Source of the DNA: an uncultured Clostridia bacterium
GTDB taxonomy: Bacteria > Bacillota > Clostridia > TANB77 > CAG-508
Direction of reading: 5' to 3'
NCBI GenBank assembly: GCA_934167435.1
Contig: CAKPKZ010000002.1
Coordinates: 1-32,909 of the forward strand
DNA length: 32,909 bases
In this document: piece by piece, positions 1 through 7,817 of the stretch
Layout: the number at the start of each line of letters is the position of its first letter
Numbering within the stretch: position 1 is the stretch's first letter
Made by a program: the position numbers and the translations under genes
Notes under the pieces: generated by a model
Database searches by the model: none
Told to the model about the DNA's origin: nothing
Seen by the model: only the letters and a program-made list of their open reading frames with translations

Positions 1-1010
1 GTAGAATAGACCTATTACAAGCAGAATCAGTTATAGATATAATAAATTCAAAATCTGAAAAAGAAGCTAGAACTGGAATTAAACAACTAGAAGGTCAACT
101 TTCAAAGAAAATAAACGAAATAAAACAAGAAATATTGGATGTAATGGTAAATGTAGAAGTATCTATCGATTATCCAGAATATGATGTAGAAGATGTTACA
201 AATAATCAAATAATGAATATGTTAAATAGTATAGAAAGTAAATTAACTAAACTAGAAAAAAGCTTTGATGATGGGAAAATTATAAAAAACGGAATAAAAA
301 CAGCTATTATAGGTAAGCCAAACGCAGGAAAATCTTCGTTATTAAATGCTATTTTAAATGAGGACAGAGCAATTGTAACAGATATAGAAGGAACAACAAG
401 AGATACAATAGAAGAATTTGTAAATATAAATGGAATTCCTTTAAAAGTTATAGATACAGCAGGGATAAGAAAAGCTACAGACGAGGTAGAAAGAATAGGA
501 ATAGAAAAGTCTAGGGAAATAGCCAATAGCGCTGATTTAGTAATTGCAATAATTGATGCCTCAAAAGAATTAACAAAAGAAGATGAGGAAATACTTGAAA
601 TAGTAAAAAATAAAAAATCAATAATTATATTAAATAAAATAGACCTAAAACAGAAAATAACTAAAGATAATCCATATTTATTAGAAGCTAGTAAAGACAT
701 TATAGAATTATCAACAATAACTAATGTAGGGTTAGATGAGTTGTATGAAAAAATAACACAATTATTTAATTTAAATCAAATTAATTTGGATAATGAAATA
801 TTAATAACAAATGTAAGACATAAAAATTTAATTTCTAAATCAATACATGATATAGAAAATACAAAACAAACAATTAATGATAATATGCCAACAGATATAA
901 TAGCAATATTTATAAAAGAGATTTTAGAAGATTTAGGACAGATTACAGGAGAAGAAATAACAGAAGATATTATTAATGAAATTTTTGCAAAGTTTTGTCT
1001 AGGAAAATAA
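1..1010 (+). CDS. mnmE: tRNA modification GTPase MnmE, 3' part (5' truncated by window edge)
   Basis: MnmE, with MnmG, installs the 5-carboxymethylaminomethyl group on the wobble uridine of several tRNAs. The gene is cut by the left edge. The reading frame is already open at base 3, beginning RIDLLQAESVIDII, a typical stretch of the MnmE helical domain, so the true start lies outside; the TTG at 135 is internal. In the visible 335 residues the GTPase domain shows G1 GKPNAGKS (104-111), the EGTTRDT switch region, G3 DTAG (151-154) and G4 NKID (211-214). The protein ends in FCLGK, the conserved C-terminal Cys motif (CxGK) needed for catalysis. It is followed after 221 bases by mnmG, its functional partner. 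The identification is firm; roughly the first quarter of the protein is missing. Confidence 0.97.
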   Translation, partial: RIDLLQAESVIDIINSKSEKEARTGIKQLEGQLSKKINEIKQEILDVMVNVEVSIDYPEYDVEDVTNNQIMNMLNSIESKLTKLEKSFDDGKIIKNGIKTAIIGKPNAGKSSLLNAILNEDRAIVTDIEGTTRDTIEEFVNINGIPLKVIDTAGIRKATDEVERIGIEKSREIANSADLVIAIIDASKELTKEDEEILEIVKNKKSIIILNKIDLKQKITKDNPYLLEASKDIIELSTITNVGLDELYEKITQLFNLNQINLDNEILITNVRHKNLISKSIHDIENTKQTINDNMPTDIIAIFIKEILEDLGQITGEEITEDIINEIFAKFCLGK

Positions 1011-1231
1011 CATTAAAATGACACACGAAAATCAAAAATAACAAGTTTTATAACAAACAATGAACAATTTTATAAATAAAAAGAAAAAAGCGTTATAAGG
1101 CAAAATAAAAGCAAAAATACCATAATTAACATAATGTAAACATGAAAATGCAAAAGTAAAATTAAACTTATAAAGTCGGGAAAACAAAATTTTCTGTTTC
1201 ACATAGAAAAAAAGAAAAGAGGTAGTAAAAA

Positions 1232-3106
1232 ATGAAATATTATGCTGGAGATTATGATGTGGCTGTTGTAGGGGCAGGACATGCTGGATGTGAGGCAGCA
1301 TTAGCAGCTGCAAGAATGGGAATGAAAACACTAATATTTTCAATAAGCTTAGAAAATATAGCAAATATGCCATGTAATCCACACATAGGTGGAAGCTCAA
1401 AAGGACACTTAGTTAGAGAAATAGATGCACTTGGTGGAGAAATGGGAAAGAACATAGATAAAACTATGATACAAATAAAAATGTTAAATACTTCTAAAGG
1501 CCCTGCTGTACATTCATTAAGAGCACAAGCCGATAGAAAAAAATATCAAATGGAAATGAAACACACATTAGAAAAACAAGAAAATCTAGAATTAAAACAA
1601 GCAGAAATAGTTAATATAAATGTAGAAGATGGAAAGGTAAAATCAATTGAAACAAATGTAGGTGCAGTCTACAATGTAAAAACATTAATTTTAGCAACAG
1701 GCACATATTTAAAAGGAAAAATATTCATAGGAGAGTTTTCAGAAGAAAGTGGACCAGATGGAGTTGCAGCAGCAAATAAATTATCAGACTGTTTAAAAAA
1801 TATAGGAGTAGATTTAGTTAGATTTAAGACAGGAACACCAGCAAGAATAAATAGAAGAAGTATAGATTTTAGCAAAATGGAGGTTCAAAAAGGAGATGAA
1901 ACAATAGTACCATTTTCTTTTGAAGACGATATAAAAGAACTAAAACAAGTTGATTGTTATTTAACATATACAACAGAAGAAACACATAAAATAATTAGAG
2001 AAAACTTACATAGATCTCCGCTTTATGCAGGTAAAATAGAAGGAACCGGACCTAGATATTGTCCATCAATAGAGGACAAAGTAGTAAGATTTAGTGACAA
2101 ACCAAGACATCAAGCATTTGTTGAACCAGTAGGATTAGACACAGAAGAAATGTATATACAAGGAATTAGTTCTTCGTTGCCAGAAGATGTTCAAATAGCA
2201 TTTTATCATACAATTCCGGGATTAGAAAAAGCAGAATTCACAAGACCTGCATACGCAATTGAATATGATTGTATAGATCCTTCTAATATGAAATTATCTT
2301 TAGAATACAAAACAATAGAAGGCTTATTTACAGCAGGGCAAATAAATGGAACTTCAGGATATGAAGAAGCAGCATGTCAAGGATTAATAGCAGGAATAAA
2401 CGCAACAAGAAAAATACAAGGAAAAGATCCAATAATATTAGACCGAACACAAGGGTATATAGGAGTTTTAATAGATGACATAGTAACAAAAGGAACAAAC
2501 GAACCATATAGAATGATGACTTCAAGGGCTGAATATAGATTGCTTTTAAGACAAGACAATGCAGATTTAAGATTAACAGACATTGGGCATGAAATTGGTT
2601 TGATTTCTGACGAAAGATATAAGATGTTCGACATGAAACGACAAAATATTGAAAAAGAGAAAATAAGATTAAAAAATACAATAGTAAAACCAACAGAAGA
2701 AGTAAATAAAATATTAAGAGAAAATGGAACCACGCAATTGTCTACAGGTACAAAAATGTCTGAACTATTGAAAAGAACAGAACTAAATTATGAAAAATTA
2801 AAGCCAATAGACGAAAACAGACCTGAATTAACTATGCAAGAAAAAGAAGAAGTTGAGATACAAATAAAATACGAAGGCTATATAAAAATGCAAGAAGAGC
2901 AAGTAAAGAAATTTAGAAAACTTGAAGAAAAAATATTACCAGAAAATATAGATTACGAGCAAATAAAAGGAATTAGTCTAGAGGGAAGACAAAAACTAAA
3001 TAAATTCAAACCAAATTCAATAGGACAAGCTTCAAGAATATCAGGTGTTTCACCTGCAGATATATCAGTTTTATTAATACATTTACAAATGCAAAACAGA
3101 GAATAA
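1232..3106 (+). CDS. mnmG: tRNA uridine-5-carboxymethylaminomethyl modification enzyme MnmG (GidA)
   Basis: FAD-dependent partner of MnmE in wobble-uridine modification. The 624 residues match the usual family length. The N terminus carries the dinucleotide-binding motif GAGHAG (14-19). Both family signatures are visible: GPRYCPSIEDKVVRF in the middle and TAGQINGTSGYEEAACQG further on. The C-terminal helical domain ends in the SGVSPADISVLLIHL region that contacts MnmE and tRNA. The start is supported by AGAGG at 1218-1222, nine bases before the ATG. The 221-base gap before it holds no gene I can see. The stop is followed ten bases later by the rsmG start, so the two genes are probably co-transcribed. 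Confidence 0.98.
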   Translation: MKYYAGDYDVAVVGAGHAGCEAALAAARMGMKTLIFSISLENIANMPCNPHIGGSSKGHLVREIDALGGEMGKNIDKTMIQIKMLNTSKGPAVHSLRAQADRKKYQMEMKHTLEKQENLELKQAEIVNINVEDGKVKSIETNVGAVYNVKTLILATGTYLKGKIFIGEFSEESGPDGVAAANKLSDCLKNIGVDLVRFKTGTPARINRRSIDFSKMEVQKGDETIVPFSFEDDIKELKQVDCYLTYTTEETHKIIRENLHRSPLYAGKIEGTGPRYCPSIEDKVVRFSDKPRHQAFVEPVGLDTEEMYIQGISSSLPEDVQIAFYHTIPGLEKAEFTRPAYAIEYDCIDPSNMKLSLEYKTIEGLFTAGQINGTSGYEEAACQGLIAGINATRKIQGKDPIILDRTQGYIGVLIDDIVTKGTNEPYRMMTSRAEYRLLLRQDNADLRLTDIGHEIGLISDERYKMFDMKRQNIEKEKIRLKNTIVKPTEEVNKILRENGTTQLSTGTKMSELLKRTELNYEKLKPIDENRPELTMQEKEEVEIQIKYEGYIKMQEEQVKKFRKLEEKILPENIDYEQIKGISLEGRQKLNKFKPNSIGQASRISGVSPADISVLLIHLQMQNRE

Positions 3107-3116
3107 GGAGAATGGT

Positions 3117-3839
3117 ATGGAAAAACAGGAATTTTATAAATTAATGAGAGAGTATTGCGAAAAATTAAATATAATGTTGAATGAAAAACAATTAGACAAG
3201 TTTTATTTATATATGGAGTTATTAATACAATGGAATGAGAAAATTAATTTAACGGCAATAACAGAACCTAAAGAGATAATATTAAAACACTTTGTTGATT
3301 CAATGACAATTAATAAGTATATAGGAAAAGACGAATCATTGGTTGATGTAGGAACAGGGGCAGGATTTCCAGGAATACCATTAAAAATAATAAGAGATGA
3401 TATAAATGTAGTTCTAGTAGATTCATTAAATAAAAGAATAAACTTTTTAAATGAAATAATTAAAAAGTTAAATCTAAACAAAATTAAAACAGTTCATGCT
3501 AGAGCAGAAGAGTTTGGAAGAATGAAAGAATATAGAGAGAAATTCGACAATGTAACATCAAGAGCAGTAGCAAATTTAGCAACACTTTCTGAATATTTAA
3601 TGCCATTAACAAATATAAATGGAAAATGCATATGCATGAAAGGATCTGAAGTTAAAGAAGAAATAGATAATGGCAAAAATGCAATAAAAATACTTGGAGG
3701 AAAAATAGAAAATATAGATACATTTAAATTGCCAAATAGCGATATAAATAGAAATGTAATCATAATAAAAAAGGTACAAAAAACAGATAAAAAATACCCA
3801 AGAAAGCCAGGTACACCAAGTAAAGAACCAATAAAGTAA
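3117..3839 (+). CDS. rsmG: 16S rRNA (guanine527-N7)-methyltransferase RsmG (GidB)
   Basis: SAM-dependent enzyme that methylates G527 in the 530 loop of 16S rRNA; loss in other bacteria gives low-level streptomycin resistance. The 240 residues fit the family. The SAM-binding motif VDVGTGAGFPGIPLK is at 76-90 and the family pattern NLTAI lies upstream near residue 45. The start follows GGAG (3107-3110), which directly abuts the mnmG stop, indicating coupling. The gene ends with a basic KYPRKPGTPSKEPI tail, conserved in RsmG. A terminator hairpin begins at the stop codon, closing the mnmE-mnmG-rsmG transcription unit. Confidence 0.97.
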   Translation: MEKQEFYKLMREYCEKLNIMLNEKQLDKFYLYMELLIQWNEKINLTAITEPKEIILKHFVDSMTINKYIGKDESLVDVGTGAGFPGIPLKIIRDDINVVLVDSLNKRINFLNEIIKKLNLNKIKTVHARAEEFGRMKEYREKFDNVTSRAVANLATLSEYLMPLTNINGKCICMKGSEVKEEIDNGKNAIKILGGKIENIDTFKLPNSDINRNVIIIKKVQKTDKKYPRKPGTPSKEPIK

Positions 3840-3840
3840 A

Positions 3841-3865
3841 AAAGACAAATATTTTGTCTTTTTTT
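3841..3865 (+). terminator. Rho-independent terminator after rsmG
   Basis: A perfect 9-bp stem, AAAGACAAA (3841-3849) with TTTGTCTTT (3853-3861), has a 3-base loop and runs into further Ts. It separates the mnm/rsm unit from the par operon. Confidence 0.85.
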
Positions 3866-3866
3866 A

Positions 3867-3895
3867 TTGACTTTTTTAAAATAGTTTTATATTAT
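3867..3895 (+). promoter_or_regulatory. Sigma-A type promoter for parA-parB
   Basis: TTGACT (3867-3872), a 17-base spacer and TATTAT (3890-3895) lie just after the rsmG terminator and about 40 bases before the parA start. Both boxes match consensus at five of six positions. Confidence 0.75.
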
Positions 3896-3934
3896 ATATA
3901 ATATAAAAAATTAACAAAAATGGGGGCAATCAAA

Positions 3935-4723
3935 GTGTGTAAAATAATATCAGTAGCAAATCAAAAAGGTGGAGTAGGAAAAACAACAACAACAGTAAAT
4001 CTAAGTACAATATTAGCTAAAAAAGGAAAAAAAGTACTATTAATTGATGCCGATCCACAAGGAAACGCAACAAGTGGATTAGGAGTAGAAAAAGAAGTCG
4101 AACTATCAATTTATGACATTTTAGTAAATGAAACAAAAATGCAAGATGCGTGCGTAGCAACAAGTATAAAAAATTTATATGTATGCCCATCAAACATAAG
4201 TTTGGCTGGTGCAGAAGTTGAGTTAGTTTCTATGATGTCTAGAGAGCAAAGGCTAAAAGAAAAATTAGAAGAAGTAAAAGAACAATATGACTATATATTA
4301 ATAGATTGTCCACCATCATTAGGACTAATAACATTAAATGCTTTTACAGCTTCAAATAGTGTTTTAATTCCTGTACAATGTGAGTACTTTGCATTAGAAG
4401 GACTAGGACAATTATTAAACACAGTAAATTTAGTAAAAAAACATCTAAATAAAGAAATAGAAGTTGAAGGAGCACTACTTACTATGTATGACATAAGAAC
4501 TAACCTTTCAAATCAAGTTGTAAAAGAAGTAAAAAAATATTTTGGAGACAAAGTATACAAAACAGTAATACCAAGAAATGTAAGACTAAGTGAAGCTCCA
4601 AGTTTTGGTTTACCAATTACAATATATGATCCAAGATCAAAAGGAGCTAAAAGCTATATTAAATTTGCAAAAGAATTTTTAAATGCAAATGACGAAAGTA
4701 AAAAAGCAAAACATATGAGATAA
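3935..4723 (+). CDS. parA: Chromosome partitioning ATPase ParA (Soj)
   Basis: Walker-type ATPase that, with ParB bound at parS, drives origin segregation and, in Firmicutes, influences DnaA activity. The deviant Walker A motif KGGVGKTT sits at residues 11-18, and the Walker B region is seen in YDYILIDCPPSLG. I place the start at the GTG at 3935, not the ATG at 3920. From 3935 the protein begins MCKIISVANQKGGVGKT, exactly where ParA/Soj proteins normally begin, and the GGGGG inside the upstream ATG context (3922-3926) then acts as the ribosome binding site eight bases upstream. Length is 262 residues. It is co-transcribed with parB, 15 bases downstream. Identity is very sure; the start choice is inference. 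Confidence 0.96.
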   Translation: MCKIISVANQKGGVGKTTTTVNLSTILAKKGKKVLLIDADPQGNATSGLGVEKEVELSIYDILVNETKMQDACVATSIKNLYVCPSNISLAGAEVELVSMMSREQRLKEKLEEVKEQYDYILIDCPPSLGLITLNAFTASNSVLIPVQCEYFALEGLGQLLNTVNLVKKHLNKEIEVEGALLTMYDIRTNLSNQVVKEVKKYFGDKVYKTVIPRNVRLSEAPSFGLPITIYDPRSKGAKSYIKFAKEFLNANDESKKAKHMR

Positions 4724-4738
4724 TAGGGAGGAATAACA

Positions 4739-5584
4739 ATGCCAAAAATGACAGGATTAGGAAAAGGATTAGATGCTTTATTTGGACAAGCACCTGAAAG
4801 CCAAGAGGAAGAAATACAAGAAACAGATGTATTAAAAAATTTAAACATAAATGAAGTTGAACCAAATAGAAATCAACCAAGAAAAAGATTTGATGAAGAA
4901 GCACTAGAAGAATTGGCTGAATCAATAAAAGAATATGGATTAATTCAACCTATAATTGTATCAAAAAAAGAGGATTACTATGAAATAATTGCAGGAGAAA
5001 GAAGATGGAGAGCATCAAAACTTGCAGGTTTAAAAGAAATACCAGCAATTATTAGAGAAAATGACGAAAGAAAAAATACAGAAATAGCATTAATAGAAAA
5101 CATACAAAGGGAAGATCTTAACCCATACGAAAAAGCACTAGGAATAAAAAATTTAATGACAACATATGGATTAAGACAAGAAGACATTGCCAAAAAATTA
5201 GGAAAAAGCAGAAGTGCAATAGCAAACTCTGTAAGAATATTAAACTTAGATCCAAGAGTACTAGAATTTGCAAAAGAAGGAAAATTAACAGAAGGGCACT
5301 GCAAAACATTACTATCAATAACAGATCCAGAAAAACAATATAGAATGGCTGTACAAATGATAGAAAGAGGCGCAACAGTAAGACAGCTAGAAAAAGCAGT
5401 AAAAGTAAAAACATCAAAAGAAGAACTAGAAAGAAATCATATTTTATATAAAGATATAGAAAATACATTCCAAGGATTTTTTGGAACAAAAGTAAGACTA
5501 GACGCAGGTAAAAGAAGAGGAAAAATAGTTATAGAATATAGCTCAAATGACGATTTAGAAAGAATACTAGAACTAATAAAATAA
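4739..5584 (+). CDS. parB: Chromosome partitioning protein ParB (Spo0J)
   Basis: CTP-dependent DNA clamp that loads at parS and spreads. The N terminus starts with GLGKGLDALFG, the conserved ParA-interaction peptide. The CTP-binding region contains GERRWRAS (86-93) and ENIQREDLNPYEKA (120-133). A helix-turn-helix follows at about 144-167 (EDIAKKLGKSRSAIANS). The C-terminal dimerisation part ends at residue 281, a normal length. The start is set by GGGAGG at 4726-4731, seven bases upstream. No noc paralogue lies beside it, unlike in Bacillus. No full consensus parS was found nearby. Confidence 0.98.
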   Translation: MPKMTGLGKGLDALFGQAPESQEEEIQETDVLKNLNINEVEPNRNQPRKRFDEEALEELAESIKEYGLIQPIIVSKKEDYYEIIAGERRWRASKLAGLKEIPAIIRENDERKNTEIALIENIQREDLNPYEKALGIKNLMTTYGLRQEDIAKKLGKSRSAIANSVRILNLDPRVLEFAKEGKLTEGHCKTLLSITDPEKQYRMAVQMIERGATVRQLEKAVKVKTSKEELERNHILYKDIENTFQGFFGTKVRLDAGKRRGKIVIEYSSNDDLERILELIK

Positions 5585-5604
5585 TAAAAGAAAAGAGGAA
5601 AAAC

Positions 5605-6120
5605 ATGCAAGAGATATTAAACATTATAAAAAGTGATACGTTTATAATTGGATTTGTATTATTAAATTTTATTATATTTATTGGATTTATGGTTATGATA
5701 ATAAAAATGACTAGATTAAGTAAAAGATATAACGAATTTATAAAAAAACTAGGAAATGGAAAAAATATAGAAGAAGATTTAGAAAATTATATGTATAGAG
5801 TAGAAAGGGTAGAAAAATATAATGCAGAATTATCACAATACTGTAAAACATTAAATGAAGACATATCAAATTGTATACAAAAAATAGGAATTGTTAGATA
5901 TAATGCTTTTAAAGATACTGGTAGTGATTTAAGCTTTACTTTAGCGCTATTAAATGACAATAATGACGGTGTTGTATTAAATGGTATATATTCAAGGGAA
6001 ATGTCTAATATATATGCAAAGCCAGTACAAGAGGGCAAATCTAAATACACAATATCACAAGAAGAAAAACAAGCAATAGATCAAGCAATAAACTCAAAAA
6101 TTGTATATAAAATCAAATAA
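5605..6120 (+). CDS. DUF4446 family membrane-anchored protein
   Basis: Small protein of unknown function that is commonly found directly after parB in Clostridia. It has one N-terminal membrane segment (about 12-34), a short charged coiled-coil stretch (about 55-90), and then the family core with IGIVRYNAFKDTGSDLSFTLAL and LLNDNNDGVVLNGIYSRE, followed by a conserved basic patch. GAGG in the 20-base gap after parB supports the start. The topology suggests a cytoplasmic domain tethered to the membrane. The neighbourhood suggests a role linked to chromosome or cell-cycle processes, but this is guilt by association only. Confidence 0.88.
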   Translation: MQEILNIIKSDTFIIGFVLLNFIIFIGFMVMIIKMTRLSKRYNEFIKKLGNGKNIEEDLENYMYRVERVEKYNAELSQYCKTLNEDISNCIQKIGIVRYNAFKDTGSDLSFTLALLNDNNDGVVLNGIYSREMSNIYAKPVQEGKSKYTISQEEKQAIDQAINSKIVYKIK

Positions 6121-6154
6121 ATTATATAGAATGAAAAAAATTTAAATTCTACTA

Positions 6155-6184
6155 TTGACAAACGACAGTAAAGTATGCTAATAT
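6155..6184 (+). promoter_or_regulatory. Promoter of the tRNA-Ser(UGA) gene with extended -10
   Basis: TTGACA (6155-6160), an 18-base spacer and TAATAT (6179-6184) preceded by TG at 6176-6177 (extended -10). The predicted start is near 6191, about a dozen bases before the mature tRNA. Confidence 0.8.
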
Positions 6185-6197
6185 AAATACTGTCGTT
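6161..6197. promoter_or_regulatory. Perfect inverted repeat straddling the tRNA promoter -10
   Basis: AACGACAGTA (6161-6170) is exactly the reverse complement of TACTGTCGTT (6188-6197). The arms begin right after the -35 and end just past the predicted start, enclosing the -10. This could be an operator or the 5' part of a leader hairpin. The palindrome is directly visible; the function is inference. Confidence 0.55.
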
Positions 6198-6203
6198 AGA
6201 CAC

Positions 6204-6295
<92 letters not shown>

Positions 6296-6304
6296 AACTA
6301 TTTT

Positions 6305-6340
6305 AAGTTAGATATAAAATAAAAATATCTAACTTTTATT
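6305..6340 (+). terminator. Hairpin after tRNA-Ser(UGA), probable terminator
   Basis: A perfect 11-bp stem, AAGTTAGATAT (6305-6315) and ATATCTAACTT (6325-6335), has a 9-base loop and is followed by TTATT. The T-tract is interrupted, so termination may be partial and the second tRNA may be read through. Confidence 0.6.
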
Positions 6341-6349
6341 TATAAAAAT

Positions 6350-6439
6350 GGAGTAGTACCCAAGTGGTGAAGGGGACTGTTTGCTAAACAGTTAGGTCTC
6401 GAAAGGGGCGCGGAGGTTCGAACCCTCTCTACTCCGCCA
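6350..6439 (+). tRNA. tRNA-Ser (anticodon GCU)
   Basis: Acceptor GGAGTAG (6350-6356) pairs with CTACTCC (6429-6435), then G and encoded CCA. The anticodon loop TTGCTAA carries GCT. A long variable arm and the T-loop GGTTCGAACCC are present. Length is 90 bases. No separate strong promoter is obvious, so it may depend on read-through from the first tRNA gene. Confidence 0.97.
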
Positions 6440-6441
6440 GT

Positions 6442-6473
6442 AAAAAAGATTGATTTACAAATCAATCTTTTTT
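6442..6473 (+). terminator. Rho-independent terminator after the tRNA-Ser pair
   Basis: A 14-bp stem, AAAAAAGATTGATT (6442-6455) with AATCAATCTTTTTT (6460-6473), has a TACA loop and begins two bases after the CCA end. Confidence 0.9.
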
Positions 6474-6494
6474 GAGGTGTAGGCTTAAATTTTC

Positions 6495-6528
6495 TATAAA
6501 ATAATGTAAAACAATACATTATTTTATA
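6495..6528. promoter_or_regulatory. Perfect 14-bp inverted repeat upstream of the secretion-cluster promoter
   Basis: TATAAAATAATGTA (6495-6508) and TACATTATTTTATA (6515-6528) are exact reverse complements around AAACAA. There is no T-tract on either side, and the palindrome ends 18 bases before the -35 of the first secretion gene. An operator is therefore as plausible as a backup terminator. Function is inferred. Confidence 0.5.
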
Positions 6529-6546
6529 AAAATAAAAGGGAAAATG

Positions 6547-6575
6547 TTGTCAAAAAAATAAAAATAAAGTATAAT
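6547..6575 (+). promoter_or_regulatory. Promoter of the type IV secretion-like cluster
   Basis: TTGTCA (6547-6552), a 17-base spacer and a perfect TATAAT (6570-6575). The start would fall near 6582, so the ribosome binding sequence AAGGA (6582-6586) lies at the very 5' end of the message and the leader is only about 10-15 bases. Confidence 0.8.
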
Positions 6576-6590
6576 TATACTAAGGATGTG

Positions 6591-7805
6591 ATGTATATGA
6601 GAAAAAAAGTTATAATTATTTTTATATTATTTATTTTTTGCTTATGTAGTTTTAATATAGTTTATGCCGACGATTGTACTGTACAAAATAGTCCTCTTTT
6701 TTCAATGTTAAATAATATGGATGGAGTTTCGGATGGAGTTTTTGATGGAGTTCTTGGCTTAAATGAGGCAGATTTGTTAGAAAGACTAGGAAAATTAGAT
6801 TTTGCAATTAATGATGAAATTCACCATTGGTACGCAAATGGTTGGCTGGATCAAATAGAAAAGATATATAATTATATTACAGGAAGTACTAGTTATTATG
6901 ATATTGCTAAAGAAAATAATAAGTATATTTTAGGAGCGACAATGATTGCGGTTCAGAAAATACAGAATACGTCAGATTTTGAAAACACTTTTGGATATGA
7001 TGAGGAACTGAAGAAGGATGTTAAAAATATGAAAGAAAAACTAAAAGACCTTAATTTTAATAAAAAATTGCGTGCTGCTATAAGTTATAAGAAAACAGTT
7101 TTAAATAATGAAATGTGGAAAGATTCCTCAAGATTTACAACTACAAATCAAGTAAGTGCATATGAAAAATTGAAAGAGATAGAAAATAGTGTTACAACTA
7201 AAGGTGAGTTGAATAAATATGGAGTTAATATAGGAGATTCCGAAGAAACAAAACTTAATTATACAAGTGAACAACTAGCAGCATATTTAGGTTTGTTTGG
7301 GGAAAGACTTAATCCAAGTACGTATAGTAATTCTCAAGAATTAATTAATAAGATAAAAGAAAATGTGAAAAGTAAAGAAAAAACAAGTGACAAAGAACTC
7401 GAAGAAAAAATTAAAAATGTAGATTCACAAGTAGATGTGCAAGGAAGGACTTTGGATAATACGAAATATGAACCACCTAGCAGAGTGGGAAAAACCTCAT
7501 CAGGGATTAAGGTAGATGATACAATTGACCAAGCGGATAAATTTATAGATGCAGGTGAAAAAAATCCAATAGATAATTGGAAATTAAAAATATTATCAAG
7601 TTCGATTCATGGAATATTGTTAACAGCAGGTGTAATTGTTGCAATAATTATAGGATTAATAATAGGAATAAAATTTATGGTTGGAAGCGTAGAAGAAAAA
7701 GCAGATGTAAAAAAATTGTTAGTACCATATTTAGTTGGATGTGTAGTGGTATTTGGATCATTAGGAATATGGGCTGCTATAGTTGAAATATTAGGGCAGC
7801 TATAG
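6591..7805 (+). CDS. Secreted/membrane protein with a VirB2-like pilin module fused to a large ectodomain
   Basis: First gene of the secretion-like cluster, 404 residues from the ATG at 6591; a GTG at 6588 and an ATG at 6597 are alternative starts, and the AAGGA at 6582 does not decide between them. A signal peptide (about 3-28, ending near VYADD) leads into roughly 300 residues of hydrophilic, mostly helical sequence that I do not recognise, including a small repeat DGVSDGVFDGVLG near residue 45. The last ~70 residues form two membrane segments joined by a charged hairpin, GIKFMVGSVEEKAD...KKLLVPYLVG. This is the same module as in the next two proteins and is typical of TrbC/VirB2-type pilins. 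It could be a specialised pilin, a tip adhesin-like subunit, or a channel component. The pilin-module relationship is clear; the ectodomain function is unknown. Confidence 0.8.
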   Translation: MYMRKKVIIIFILFIFCLCSFNIVYADDCTVQNSPLFSMLNNMDGVSDGVFDGVLGLNEADLLERLGKLDFAINDEIHHWYANGWLDQIEKIYNYITGSTSYYDIAKENNKYILGATMIAVQKIQNTSDFENTFGYDEELKKDVKNMKEKLKDLNFNKKLRAAISYKKTVLNNEMWKDSSRFTTTNQVSAYEKLKEIENSVTTKGELNKYGVNIGDSEETKLNYTSEQLAAYLGLFGERLNPSTYSNSQELINKIKENVKSKEKTSDKELEEKIKNVDSQVDVQGRTLDNTKYEPPSRVGKTSSGIKVDDTIDQADKFIDAGEKNPIDNWKLKILSSSIHGILLTAGVIVAIIIGLIIGIKFMVGSVEEKADVKKLLVPYLVGCVVVFGSLGIWAAIVEILGQL

Positions 7806-7817
7806 AAAGGAAAAATT

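Noticed and set aside
1195..1210. parS-like sequence TGTTTCACATAGAAAA before mnmG
   Set aside because: The left half matches parS perfectly but the right half has only four of eight matches, so it is not a convincing ParB site. A similar half-match at 3046-3053 is within mnmG codons.
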